DNA from: CAXWPM01 sp965206125
GTDB lineage: Bacteria > Acidobacteriota > Terriglobia > 20CM-2-55-15
Assembly: GCA_965206125.1 (NCBI GenBank)
Contig: CBDBIN010000045.1
Location: 744,001-808,000 of the forward strand
Length of the DNA: 64,000 nt
Direction of reading: 5' to 3'
Position numbers and translations under genes: made by a program
The notes under the pieces: generated by a model
What the model was told of the DNA's origin: nothing
Database searches by the model: none
What the model saw: the letters and a program-made list of their open reading frames with translations, nothing else
Shown: piece after piece, positions 25,380-34,478 of the stretch
How the letters are laid out: every line of letters begins with the position of its first letter
Position numbering within the stretch: position 1 is the stretch's first letter

Positions 25380-26820
25380 GAAAGTGTGCCAATCTTAGTT
25401 GGAAATTGAAACGGCTCCAAACCCTATGGTTTGATGGTATTGGAAGAAACAACATCAAGCCTGTAAGAGAAAGGAGCCGAGATGAGGAGTCTGTTACGTT
25501 CGGTGAAAAAACGCAAGAAGAGGCGAGTACTGGGTGAGGTCGAGGTCATGAGCCGGGAGGAGTACTCGGGACTGGAATTGGACTCGAAGGTGGAGATGAT
25601 CCGGGCGTTGATCCCACTGGGGTTGATGCACGTAGAGGAGTTGCTCGACGAGGAAGTGAAGGCGTTGGCGGGTGAGCGATACGCGCGAAAGGAGGCGACG
25701 TTGAGGGGCCGGCGACACGGGAGCAATCCGGGGACCGTGGGGCTCGGGGGCCAGCGGGTGCCGGTTCGGGTGCCTCGAGTTCGCAGCGTGGCGGGCGGGG
25801 AGATTCCGCTTCGGAGCTACGAGGAACTCAGTCCGGATGGCGCGGTGAACGAACTGCTTCTCAGACGTGTGCTTTATGGGATCTCCTGCCGGAACTACGA
25901 GTCGGCCGCGGAAGCGATTCCAGGAGCCATCGGATTGTCGAGCTCGACGGTGTCTCGAGGATTCGTCCAGGCGAGTGCCGCGAAACTTCGGCAGATGCAG
26001 GAGCGGGATCTGTCGGCCGAGGACGTGGTGGCGATCTTCCTGGACGGGAAAATGTTTGCCGACGCCACGATGGTTGTGGCCCTGGGCATCACAATTACGG
26101 GCGACAAACGCTTCTTAGGCTTCGTGGAGACGAGTACGGAGAACGAGCAGGTACTGACTCCGTTTCTCCGTTCATTGATGGAGCGAGGCCTGGACATCTC
26201 TGAAGGCGTGCTGGTGATCGTCGACGGCGGCAAAGGTCTGCGCGCGGCAGTCAAGCGGGCATTCGGTAATCGAGCCCTGGTCCAACGCTGCCAATGGCAC
26301 AAACGCGAGAACGTGGTGAGCTACCTGTCGAAGACCGAGCAAGCCGCGTGGCGCAAGCGGCTTCAGCGTGCGTACCAGCGCCCGGAGTACAACGAAGCCC
26401 GGGCGGCCCTCGAACAGCTCCATGGAGAGCTCGAGGAGCGAAACCAATCGGCCGCTGCGAGCCTTGAGGAAGGCCTGGAGGAGACCCTCACGTTGCATCG
26501 ACTCGGCGTGTACGGGGTCCTGGGCCGTTCGTTCAAGACGACGAATTGCTTGGAATCGGTCAATGCCCTCGTCGAGGAAAGGTGCGCGAAGGTCGATCAT
26601 TGGAAGAACTCGAGCCAGCGGCAGCGCTGGTTGGCGACGGCGCTCATCGACATCGAACCACGCTTGAGGAAGGTGATCGGCTACCGTCATCTTCCAAAGC
26701 TCCGCGAAGCCCTCAGGCGGGAGCTGAAGATTGAGGCGAAGACGTCGACGAGATCGAAGAAGAAGGTTGCGTGACCAATCGTGAGCCGTGGAGAGTTTCA
26801 ACTAAGAATGGGCTTGACTC
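25380..26820 (+). mobile_element. IS256-family insertion sequence, 1441 bp, with 8-bp target duplication
   Basis: Imperfect terminal inverted repeats of about 38 bases share CTTAGTTG and ACGGCTC at matching distances from both ends. Identical CGCTGGGG copies flank it at 25372-25379 and 26821-26828. An 8-bp duplication is normal for IS256-type elements. The intact transposase and exact duplication suggest a recent insertion. Confidence 0.88.
25482..26774 (+). CDS. IS256-family (mutator-type) transposase
   Basis: A 430-residue transposase that looks complete. GGAG precedes the ATG. The mutator-type DDE residues can be placed at Asp of FLDGKMFADAT, Asp of VIVDGGKGL and Glu of TTNCLESVNALVEERC, with the family motif QRCQWHKRENV in between. 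The N-terminal third carries the DNA-binding part with a conserved GRRHGSNPG region. It probably mobilises only this element; no second copy lies in the window. Confidence 0.93.
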   Translation: MRSLLRSVKKRKKRRVLGEVEVMSREEYSGLELDSKVEMIRALIPLGLMHVEELLDEEVKALAGERYARKEATLRGRRHGSNPGTVGLGGQRVPVRVPRVRSVAGGEIPLRSYEELSPDGAVNELLLRRVLYGISCRNYESAAEAIPGAIGLSSSTVSRGFVQASAAKLRQMQERDLSAEDVVAIFLDGKMFADATMVVALGITITGDKRFLGFVETSTENEQVLTPFLRSLMERGLDISEGVLVIVDGGKGLRAAVKRAFGNRALVQRCQWHKRENVVSYLSKTEQAAWRKRLQRAYQRPEYNEARAALEQLHGELEERNQSAAASLEEGLEETLTLHRLGVYGVLGRSFKTTNCLESVNALVEERCAKVDHWKNSSQRQRWLATALIDIEPRLRKVIGYRHLPKLREALRRELKIEAKTSTRSKKKVA

Positions 26821-26842
26821 CGCTGGGGCATAGATGTCCAAA

Positions 26843-26848
26843 AGTATA
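26843..26848 (-). promoter_or_regulatory. Likely -10 box of the native promoter now cut off by the IS
   Basis: TATACT on the minus strand lies 11 bases before the orphaned ATG at 26831, so the transcript would be almost leaderless. No good -35 hexamer is seen, which would fit an activated or repressed promoter. Confidence 0.35.
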
Positions 26849-26973
26849 GGGGAAATCGTTCGCCCACCATACTTTAATTCACAGCGGGACTACTCTCGAT
26901 AAACGCTTAGCGATTACCGATTCCGTGGCGGAACACTCGCCCCTCGGCGACAACTGGCGAGAAATGCGAGCCG

Positions 26974-29394
26974 TTATTCCGCAGCCCTCATCGCCACCGA
27001 CGGATCCATACGCGAAGCCCTCATAGCCGGAATCGAAACACCCAAGAGCGCGATGACCGCCAGCACCCCAGCGGTCCCGGCAAACACCGGCAGATCGAAG
27101 GGCGATACCTCGAACAGCAAACTCGACAACAGGCGCGACGCACCGGCCGCGGCCAGCAGCCCGATTCCCATCCCCACCGCGCTCATCGCGAGCCCCGTAC
27201 GTAGCTCCTGGCGGACGATGTCGCCACGCGTCGCGCCTAGCGCCAGACGGATGCCGATCTCATCGCTCCTGTTGCTCACTGCAAACGAAATGAGACCGTA
27301 CACGCCGATGCCCCCGAGCACGAGTGCGAGGATCGCGAAAACGGAAAAGAGGATTCCGTAGAACCGCGGGCTTACCAGTGACTGACTGACGATGGTGTCC
27401 ATGGCGGCAACCCGCGTGATCGGGAGCCCCGGATCCACCGAGCGAACGATTTCGCGCAACTCTGCCGTCATTTCCGGAACTTCGCGCTCGGTCCGCGTAA
27501 CGATGGTCATGGCGCTGGCCCAGTCGCTTTGCGAGAGCGGCAGATAAATCTCGGGAAGTGGGGGCAAACCGACCGCGGACTGCCGGACATTGCCGGCGAT
27601 GCCGATTACGGTGAAGAACGTGCGACCGTTCGTTCGATACAGGCTCTTCCCGATTGCGTCGCCGTCGGGAAACAGTTGATCGGCGAGCGAGGCGTTGATA
27701 AGGCCGACCGGTTCCGAAGCTGTCCGGTCACCGTCGTTGATCGTGCGTCCTCGGAGTATCTGAATGTTCATCGCTTCGAGATATCCCGGCGTAATGACAC
27801 GATAGCCACTCGATTGACTGGTTTCGGGGTCGGTCGGGTCGATGAGGTAGTTGATGCCGGGCCCGCCGTCGGCAATGGGAAGGAAATGAATCGCACCGGC
27901 TGCCTCGACGCCCGGGATGCCTCTCACTCGCTCGAGAATTTGCGAGTACAGTGCGCGTCGCACCCCAGTATCACTAAACTTTTGTTCCGACGGAGCGACA
28001 CGGATGGTCATGACGTTTGCCGCCGTAAAGCCCGCTTCAACGTTGGTGAGCCTGGCAAAGCTTTTTACCAGCAGCCCCGCTCCATAGGCGAGCACGAGCG
28101 CCAACGCGATCTCTCCGACGACGACTCCCTTGTTGATGGTGTGCTCATTTGAACCGGCGCCGCGCTGGGAACGCGCGAGGGTGAACTCGGGGTTCTTCGT
28201 ACTACGCACGGCCGGCAAGATCCCCGAGAGCACGCCAGTGACCACGAGAGCCGACAGACAGAACAACAGGACCGATCCGTCCAGGCCAACCTCTTCGGCT
28301 CCCATGACGCCGGCCGGAAGCACGCTCACAACCATCGGCAGGAAGATTCGCGCCGCTGCCAAGCCCACTACCGCCGCGGCAGCTGAGAGCATGGTGCTCT
28401 CGGTCAGCAGCTGGCGGGCCAGTCTCCCACGACTCGCACCTAACGCATGTCGCACGGCGAGTTCCTTCCGGCGCGCGGCGGTCCGTGCGAGGCCCAGGTT
28501 GGCGACGTTTGCACACGCGATCAACAAGACCAGACCGACCGCGCCGAGCGATACGAACATGGCGGGCCGGAGGTTTCCGAAAAGGGCGTCATGGAGAACA
28601 ACCACGCCTTCCTGGGCGATCTGCTCTCGCGAGTTCTGCAACGAAGGGATGACGCCGCTCAACCGCACGAGCTCGGCCTTGAGCCCGACGGTGGAGGCGT
28701 CAGGCGTCAACCGTGCCACGACACTCAATTCACCCATGTTCGTGAAGTTGGATTCGGCAGGATTCACCACGAGGGGTGTGAAGACCTCGGCCTGGTAGCC
28801 GAATGGACGGTACCGCGGCGCCAACACACCCACGATGGTGTGCGGTGTTCCGCTGAACGCTCCGGGCACCATCGGAATAGCCGCCGAGGTATAGAGATTC
28901 ACGCGTTGCCCTACCACGCCAGCCTCACCGGCGAAGTGACTCTGCCACAGTCTGTAACTGATCAGAGCCACCGGTTCCGCGCCTGGAACACCGTCTCCCG
29001 CGTCGAAACCGCGCCCGAGCAGCGGCGGGATGCCGAACACGTCGAAGTGGTTGGTCGTGACACCGATGCCCGATACTTCTTCCGGTGCGTCCCCACCGGC
29101 AATGACGTAGTTGCGACCGGCGAACGCCGTCAGGTCCGCATATTCCGCGACGCCCGGTTGCAACTGGGCAAACTGCTGCATCGTTAGCGACACCTGACCG
29201 CTCGTGAACGCCCAAACCAGCCGATCGGCGCCCGGAAACGGCAACGGCTGAAACACGGCCGCGTTCACCACGGCGTAGATCACGATATTGGCGCCAAGAC
29301 CTAAAGCCAACGTTGCGACTGCGGCGAGTGTAAAACCAGGCGATTTGCGAAACGAGCGGACGGCGAAACGAGCGTCTTCGAAGAGTTGCATCAT
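26974..29394 (-). CDS. ADOP-family ABC transporter permease
   Basis: An 806-residue orphan permease starting DARFAVRSFRKSPGFTLAAVATLALGLGAN. Two MacB-like periplasmic domains and two FtsX-like helical units are arranged as in the protein at 3864. The C-terminal unit (SDEIGIRLALGATRGDIVRQ) is intact. It follows the nitrobindin-like gene by three bases, so it is co-transcribed with that gene and the aldolase-like gene. No ATPase is adjacent. Confidence 0.9.
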   Translation of the reverse strand: MMQLFEDARFAVRSFRKSPGFTLAAVATLALGLGANIVIYAVVNAAVFQPLPFPGADRLVWAFTSGQVSLTMQQFAQLQPGVAEYADLTAFAGRNYVIAGGDAPEEVSGIGVTTNHFDVFGIPPLLGRGFDAGDGVPGAEPVALISYRLWQSHFAGEAGVVGQRVNLYTSAAIPMVPGAFSGTPHTIVGVLAPRYRPFGYQAEVFTPLVVNPAESNFTNMGELSVVARLTPDASTVGLKAELVRLSGVIPSLQNSREQIAQEGVVVLHDALFGNLRPAMFVSLGAVGLVLLIACANVANLGLARTAARRKELAVRHALGASRGRLARQLLTESTMLSAAAAVVGLAAARIFLPMVVSVLPAGVMGAEEVGLDGSVLLFCLSALVVTGVLSGILPAVRSTKNPEFTLARSQRGAGSNEHTINKGVVVGEIALALVLAYGAGLLVKSFARLTNVEAGFTAANVMTIRVAPSEQKFSDTGVRRALYSQILERVRGIPGVEAAGAIHFLPIADGGPGINYLIDPTDPETSQSSGYRVITPGYLEAMNIQILRGRTINDGDRTASEPVGLINASLADQLFPDGDAIGKSLYRTNGRTFFTVIGIAGNVRQSAVGLPPLPEIYLPLSQSDWASAMTIVTRTEREVPEMTAELREIVRSVDPGLPITRVAAMDTIVSQSLVSPRFYGILFSVFAILALVLGGIGVYGLISFAVSNRSDEIGIRLALGATRGDIVRQELRTGLAMSAVGMGIGLLAAAGASRLLSSLLFEVSPFDLPVFAGTAGVLAVIALLGVSIPAMRASRMDPSVAMRAAE

Positions 29395-29397
29395 GGC

Positions 29398-29991
29398 TCA
29401 GTCCGGAAACCGGGTCAGCGCGTTTTCGTCGGTGTGCTCGAATACCTTTCCGTAGATCTCGACAATCGTCGTCTCGGAATAGGACAGGCGCTCCGGGCCT
29501 ACTGTGATCTGATGGCGGAATTCCATGGTTCGGGCGTTCTCTCGCATGAAAGGAGATTGAATGATGTTCCAGTCCGGATCGTCATGCCGTGCCGCCACCT
29601 CCAGAGTGACGTCGCTTACCGTGCGGCTCGATTCGTCCCACGGACCACCCGCAAGCACTCCGACCGCGCGAGGAATCACGAGCGAGTGCATCACGACGCC
29701 GGCAGACCGGTCCCACATCCAATAACCGGTCTCGTCGTGAAAGACCTCGCGATCGGACTTGCGGCGGACGATCTGTCGGTAATGGACAGCGACCAACCGC
29801 TGCGATTCGGCGTTTTCGACGTTTCCGACACCCTCGAACGTGATCGTCTCATAGTAGGGGTTCTCTTCACGTCCATCGGGATCTGGAGCGACGTCAATCC
29901 CTTTGTCGCCTTCCCATCGGCCGATCAAGCCCGCAAGAGGACCGAAATCCACGCCTGGTCCGGCTTTGGCCTGGTCACCCATATCAACCAC
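29398..29991 (-). CDS. Nitrobindin/FABP-like heme-binding beta-barrel protein
   Basis: About 194-197 residues; either GTG at 29991 or ATG at 29982 could start it. LIGRWEGDKGIDVAPD near the N-terminus and alternating beta strands match the nitrobindin/THAP4-like lipocalin family. That family binds ferric heme in an open barrel and reacts with nitric oxide or peroxynitrite. The usual distal His near the C-terminus may be HTDENALTRF. No signal peptide is visible, so it should be cytoplasmic. Start and upstream stop are nearly fused, indicating coupling to the aldolase-like gene. Confidence 0.68.
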   Translation of the reverse strand: MVDMGDQAKAGPGVDFGPLAGLIGRWEGDKGIDVAPDPDGREENPYYETITFEGVGNVENAESQRLVAVHYRQIVRRKSDREVFHDETGYWMWDRSAGVVMHSLVIPRAVGVLAGGPWDESSRTVSDVTLEVAARHDDPDWNIIQSPFMRENARTMEFRHQITVGPERLSYSETTIVEIYGKVFEHTDENALTRFPD

Positions 29992-30769
29992 CCACTGCCC
30001 TACGACCGATCGCGATCACTTCGGCGTCGCCGATGATGAGCCGGAAGCCCTGCTCCAGCTTTTGCTCCACATCGTCGACGCTCGACAACGCGGAACAGGA
30101 AACGTCGTGCTTCCTGCAAGCTGCGACCACCATCTGGATCGCATCCTCGAGCGCCTGCGGATCCCCACCAAGCGACGACGACAGGCTGCCGCGTCCGACC
30201 GACGCGATACTGACCCCCGGTGTGCCGATGATCTCTGATGCCAGACCGACGGCATCTCTGTCTTCAATCATGACGTAGAGCAAGAAGCTTCCGTTTGGAT
30301 CCGCGGGCCACAATGACGCGGATGTCTCGCCGATCCAGCGGACCACCTGTCGGACCTGTTCGGGGTTCATGACGTGCGGGATGATCACACCGTCGGCGCC
30401 GGCTTCCACGAGCTGCCGAATCCGCATCCTGGTATCGTCCGCGCCGTCACCGACCGGAGCGATACGGACAAGCATCGTCGGTGGATCCGATTGCTCCCGG
30501 AGCGCGCCGATGAATCGAACCACGGCCATGGCATCGAAGCGGCGCTGGGCGTCATAGAACACGAAGTCGAGTTGGGCATCTCGGGCCATGCGAGCGGCCC
30601 CTTCAGGAGACCGGTCGTTGGCGAAGGAACCGAAGACCCGCTCTCCGAGCTCGAGCAGGCCGATGATCTTGTTCGGCGAGTCAGCCTGGCGGGCAAATGC
30701 CCCTAACCCAAGGGGTACGAGCAGGCCGATCAATACGGCGGCTCGGAGCTGGTGATGGCGAAAATGCAT
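29984..30769 (-). CDS. Exported HpcH/HpaI-type aldolase-like protein
   Basis: A 261-residue protein with a signal peptide (about 1-27, AAVLIGLLVPLGLGAFA). The body follows the HpcH/HpaI class II aldolase TIM barrel: LDFVFYDAQRR, then VRIAPVGD, GADGVIIPHVMNPEQV, MIEDRDAV and IASVGRGSLSSSLG. The metal-binding Glu in ML(I)ED is present, but the usual catalytic Arg-His pair near the N-terminus is not clear. Export is unusual for a family that acts on cytoplasmic 2-oxoacids, so it may have a different role. First gene of a three-gene unit. Confidence 0.72.
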   Translation of the reverse strand: MHFRHHQLRAAVLIGLLVPLGLGAFARQADSPNKIIGLLELGERVFGSFANDRSPEGAARMARDAQLDFVFYDAQRRFDAMAVVRFIGALREQSDPPTMLVRIAPVGDGADDTRMRIRQLVEAGADGVIIPHVMNPEQVRQVVRWIGETSASLWPADPNGSFLLYVMIEDRDAVGLASEIIGTPGVSIASVGRGSLSSSLGGDPQALEDAIQMVVAACRKHDVSCSALSSVDDVEQKLEQGFRLIIGDAEVIAIGRRAVGG

Positions 30770-31425
30770 ATGTCCTCGTCGATACACTATCCTACCAACA
30801 TCCTATTGTGGCCTGTACCAATAGACACCGAACTCACCAACTGAGTACCGCTGGCTACGAAGGCCTTCCGACGCGTCAATCGGAACCGCGGGTTGCCTCC
30901 TACAAAGTAGGTCGTTTAGACTCGGTGAACCCATGAGAATCCCCCAACATCTACTCTTTGTTCTGTTGCTGGCGAATTACTTTGCGAGCGGTTGCAGCGC
31001 CACCGAAAGCGCCCCCGACGCCCAGACCGCGTCGGCCCTGACCGAAGACGGTCCGCTGCTTGTTTCGGCCGACGTCGGCTTCGCCCCGCATGCCATGATC
31101 CGGCCCGATGGCGTTCCCGAAGGCTTCAATATCGATCTGGCGGAAGAGTTTGCGCGCCGTCTGGGCCGGCCTGGCTATGAGATCGTCGACCAGGAGTGGT
31201 CGGGCATGTTTGCAGGGCTGAACGCGAACCGCTTCGAATTCATCATCGCTCCGACGACGATGACATACGAGCGTTCCCAGGAGGTACTGTTCGTCGAGGG
31301 TTATCTCGACACGGACTACACGTTTCTGATCCAGAATGACGCCCCTGAAATAATGACGCTCGAGAACATTCGCCGGAAAGCCATCGCGGTCAACAACGGA
31401 TCCGCATACGATCTCTGGGCTATGG

Positions 31426-32649
31426 TGCCACCTCAACCGATCGATGCAACACAAGCGTTGAATCGTTCTGCTGGAGTTTCAAACTCCAGCGTCTTACGCG
31501 GCCGTTCATTGAGCTCACGTGCCACCTTGTTCAGGTGCGCCTGCGAGTGCACCGATAAGTCGGTTCTCTTTGGGAAGTACTGTCGGAGCAGGCCATTCGT
31601 GTTTTCATTGGAACCACGTTGCCATGGACTCTGCGGATCGCAGAAGTAGACGTCGATGTCGGTCGCCAGGGTAAACCGCCGATGATCTCCCATTTCCTTG
31701 CCGCGATCCCAGGTCAGCGATTTATACAGCTCGGTCGGTAGTTTCTTCGCGTGCTTGATCAGTGCAGGCACGACGGTCTTGGTCTGTTTATCCGACACTT
31801 TCACCAACATCACGTAACGGGTATGGCGTTCGACCAGGGTCGCAATGTAGGTGTTGTTCGATCCCACTATCAGATCTCCCTCCCAGTGACCGGGAACGGC
31901 ACGATCTTCGACCTCGGCCGGGCGCTCACGAATCGATACGATATCGGCGAGATCCCCTTTCCCGTGACCTTTGTGACTGGAATGTCGGGATCGACGAATC
32001 GTTCGTCTCGACCTCAGATGTCTAAGTAGTTCTTTCTTAAACACCCCGCGCGCCTGCACGAATAGGCTGCGATAGATCGTCTCGTGGGACACGTGATACG
32101 ACTCATCCTCTGGATAGGATCGCTTCAGCCAGCCGGCGATCTGTTCGGGCGACCAATTCCGCCGGAGCTTCCTCGCCACCATTCGCCGTAACCGCGGATG
32201 GCGACCCAACTGACATCGCTTCGGGCGACGGGCCCGGTTCCAAGCCTGTTCATCGGCGACAGACGCCCGGTAGTCATCATAGCCCCCATTGCGCTGGATC
32301 TCCCGGCTCACCGTCGAGGGTGAACGCCCCAGACACTCTGCGATCGAACGCAACGACTGCTCGGCCGCGATCCCGCGGGAGATCTCCTCACGTTCCGACA
32401 GGCTCAAAGCCAACCTCGACCGTCGTCGTGGTCGAGGACGAATGCCTCCGGTATGCGCCAGCTGACAATATACAGACGATGACAGCTTGCCAAACGCTCG
32501 CCCGATCTCATGCAGAGATTCCCCTCGCCGCCACCGATCCCATACCTCCGCCTTCTCCGCCGCCGTGAAACCGAATCGCATCCCTTTCCGCATACACTCC
32601 ACCTCTTCCTTTTAAGATAAAGTGTTGCGTCGATCCATTGAGATCAGCA
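31426..32649 (-). mobile_element. IS30-family insertion sequence, about 1224 bp
   Basis: The ends share CTCAA--GATCGA-GCAACAC with one gap near the tip (TGCC... on the left, TGCT... on the right when read inward), as in IS30. Length matches the family's 1.2 kb. The target duplication is not clear (perhaps one to three bases around G), so the exact ends are uncertain by a few bases. Confidence 0.8.
31433..32593 (-). CDS. IS30-family transposase
   Basis: About 386 residues and complete. An N-terminal helix-turn-helix region (SLRSIAECLGRSPSTVSREIQRNGG) is followed by the catalytic core with Asp in GHWEGDLIVG, Asp in LTWDRGKEM and Glu in RGSNENTNGLLRQYFPK. The 3' end runs into the terminal inverted repeat, as is usual. 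It lies antisense to the gene it interrupts. Confidence 0.92.
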   Translation of the reverse strand: MRKGMRFGFTAAEKAEVWDRWRRGESLHEIGRAFGKLSSSVYCQLAHTGGIRPRPRRRSRLALSLSEREEISRGIAAEQSLRSIAECLGRSPSTVSREIQRNGGYDDYRASVADEQAWNRARRPKRCQLGRHPRLRRMVARKLRRNWSPEQIAGWLKRSYPEDESYHVSHETIYRSLFVQARGVFKKELLRHLRSRRTIRRSRHSSHKGHGKGDLADIVSIRERPAEVEDRAVPGHWEGDLIVGSNNTYIATLVERHTRYVMLVKVSDKQTKTVVPALIKHAKKLPTELYKSLTWDRGKEMGDHRRFTLATDIDVYFCDPQSPWQRGSNENTNGLLRQYFPKRTDLSVHSQAHLNKVARELNERPRKTLEFETPAERFNACVASIG

Positions 32650-33056
32650 GAAAACCGGGACAAGTACGATCTCGAAGTCCAGCGCTACGGCAAGAACGCC
32701 GACGCTGTCCAGGCGGTCGTGACGGGCCGCGCGTTCGCCAACCTTGCGGGCGAGACGGTTGCCAAATGGGCTGCAAAGCAGAGTCCTCTGGTCAAGACGA
32801 CCTACACCATCAAGAGCGGCAGCAAATTCTCTGCTGCTTTCCGTCACGAAGATGTCGAATACCGCAACCGGGTCGAGGATGCCCTCGAATGCATGAAGAT
32901 GGACGGAACGATCGCACGCCTGCACGAAAAATGGTTTGGGGACCTGCCGGTGGAAGGCTCGGCGGCGATTACGGTTCTGGAAGGCTACGGTGAGCCGGGA
33001 ATGGAGGGCTACGACCCGACGCCACATCCCGACGGGTGCAGCTGACGCGGCTTTCC

Positions 33057-33797
33057 ATGGGACAGGCCATCCTCAAGATTGAAGGACTGAGGAAGAGCTT
33101 CGGAGGCCTTGAGGTCCTCAAAGGCATCGATCTGGATGTCGCGCCCGAAGAACTCGTTTTCGTTATCGGCCCTTCCGGCTCGGGAAAGAGCACTCTACTC
33201 CGCTGCTGCAACCGCCTCGAGAAACCGACCGCCGGATCAATCGTCGTGGACGGGACCGACATCCTTGCTCCGGGTGTCAACGTCAACGAACTGCGCCGCA
33301 GGATTGGGATGGTTTTCCAATCGTTCAACCTGTACCCACATCTTCAGGCCCTGGCAAACGTCACGCTTGCCCTCCGCAAAGCATCCGGACAGTCGAAGTC
33401 TGAAGCCGACGATCGGGGACGGGCGGCCCTCGACAGGGTGGGGTTGGGCGACAAGGCGGACGCCTACCCGGGTCAACTTTCCGGAGGTCAGCAGCAGCGG
33501 GTGGCCATCGCGCGCGCCCTGGCCCTGGAACCTCGGATCCTTCTGATGGACGAGCCCACCAGTGCCCTGGACCCCGAACTTGTCGGCAGCGTCCTCGAGG
33601 TCATTCGTGAACTGCAGGGTTCGGGCATGACGATGGTTGTCGTCAGTCATGAGATGCAGTTCGCCCGCGAGGCCGCCGACCGTGTCGTGTTCCTCGACGG
33701 AGGAGAAATCGTCGAGATCGGAACTCCGGAGCGAATCTTCGGCTCGCCCGACCAGGCACGTACACGAGAGTTTCTCACGCGTGTTCGTGCCGGCTGA
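33057..33797 (+). CDS. Amino-acid-type ABC transporter ATPase (GlnQ/HisP-like)
   Basis: A 246-residue ATPase with all motifs: Walker A GPSGSGKST, Q-loop VFQSFNLYPH, signature LSGGQQQR, Walker B ILLMDEPTSALDP and switch His in VSHEM. ATG 33057 gives a normal N-terminus (ILKIEGLRKSFG); a GTG at 33036 would overlap the preceding gene. It serves the two downstream permeases. With the hydantoin genes nearby, the likely cargo is a hydantoin or N-carbamoyl amino acid, which is inferred. Confidence 0.92.
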   Translation: MGQAILKIEGLRKSFGGLEVLKGIDLDVAPEELVFVIGPSGSGKSTLLRCCNRLEKPTAGSIVVDGTDILAPGVNVNELRRRIGMVFQSFNLYPHLQALANVTLALRKASGQSKSEADDRGRAALDRVGLGDKADAYPGQLSGGQQQRVAIARALALEPRILLMDEPTSALDPELVGSVLEVIRELQGSGMTMVVVSHEMQFAREAADRVVFLDGGEIVEIGTPERIFGSPDQARTREFLTRVRAG

Positions 33798-33805
33798 CGG
33801 ATGGC

Positions 33806-34468
33806 ATGATCGAAAGCTTCTTCAACCTCGAGGTAATGGCCCGCGTCTACCCGTCGATCGTCCGCGGCTTGTGGATCACGCTGGCGCTCTCGGCGCTGAT
33901 CATTCCTTGCGGAACGGCCCTCGGACTCCTGCTGGCAACCATTCGAACTCTCCAAGTTCGCGCGCTGAACTTCTTCATCATCCTGTTCATCGACGCGTTT
34001 CGCGCCATACCGCCGCTGGTCATCCTCATCGTCGTCTACTTTGCGCTCCCCTTTGTCGGGTTCCAGTTGTCCGGGTTTGTTGCGGCCTGGCTTAGCTTAA
34101 GCCTGGTACTGGGAGCGTTCTCGGAAGAAGTCTTCTGGGGCAGCATCGTCGCTGTGGACCGAGGCCAGTGGGAAGCGGCCCGTTCGACCGGGCTCGGGTT
34201 TACCGAAACCTTGCGACATGTCGTCCTGCCCCAGGCGATTCGATTGGCGCTGCCGCCGTTGACGAACCGCGCAATCGCAATCGGCAAGAGCACGGCGCTG
34301 GCCTCGGTCATCGCGGTGCCGGAAATACTCAACCAGGCGTTGAGCGCGCAAGCCCAGGCAGCCAACCCGTCTCCGCTCACGCTCGCGGCCGTCGCCTACC
34401 TGGCGATCTTCGTCCCCCTTGTCGTTGTAAGTCGATGGGTCGTTGCGCGGTTTCGGTGGAGACACTAG
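33806..34468 (+). CDS. Amino-acid-type ABC transporter permease (GlnP/HisM-like), first
   Basis: A 220-residue permease with about five membrane helices and the EAA loop RGQWEAARSTGLGFTETLRHVVLPQAIR. It begins eight bases after the ATPase stop. The family's substrate-binding half is usually a heterodimer, matching the second permease gene right after it. Confidence 0.9.
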   Translation: MIESFFNLEVMARVYPSIVRGLWITLALSALIIPCGTALGLLLATIRTLQVRALNFFIILFIDAFRAIPPLVILIVVYFALPFVGFQLSGFVAAWLSLSLVLGAFSEEVFWGSIVAVDRGQWEAARSTGLGFTETLRHVVLPQAIRLALPPLTNRAIAIGKSTALASVIAVPEILNQALSAQAQAANPSPLTLAAVAYLAIFVPLVVVSRWVVARFRWRH

Positions 34469-34478
34469 CCAGGAAACC

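Larger units (their letters stand above)
25038..26831 (-). pseudogene. His-rich small membrane protein gene split by an IS256-family element
   Basis: The downstream fragment (25038-25379) encodes a membrane helix and a His-rich segment (HPIEEQIRAGHDHQYDGKVVHD), then a second hydrophobic stretch. Its only starts are weak TTG/CTG codons. Removing the insertion and one copy of its 8-bp target duplication joins it to an ATG at 26829-26831 in frame: the product begins MPQRAHTEKIALLLVPVLLA and is 114 residues. The IS therefore sits just behind the start codon. The gene is first in the zinc-type operon, so polarity on the genes below is likely. A metal-handling role is inferred from the histidines and context. 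Confidence 0.75.
30933..33045 (+). pseudogene. Amino-acid-type ABC binding lipoprotein gene interrupted by an IS30-family element
   Basis: The 5' part (30933-31425) gives a lipoprotein signal ending YFASGC and the first lobe of an SBP_bac_3 protein (VSADVGFAPHAMIRPDGVPEGFNIDL). After the IS, 32650-33045 resumes with ENRDKYDLEVQRYGKNADAV and runs to the C-terminus. Deleting 31426-32649 and one base restores one frame of 295 residues through the junction DLWAMENRDKYD, a normal family length. The transporter's ATPase and two permeases downstream are intact. This binding protein is therefore the broken part of the uptake system. Confidence 0.88.

Noticed and set aside
32638..33045. Separate 135-residue gene starting at a TTG
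   Set aside because: It is the 3' half of the binding-protein gene cut by the IS30 element; the TTG belongs to the IS end.
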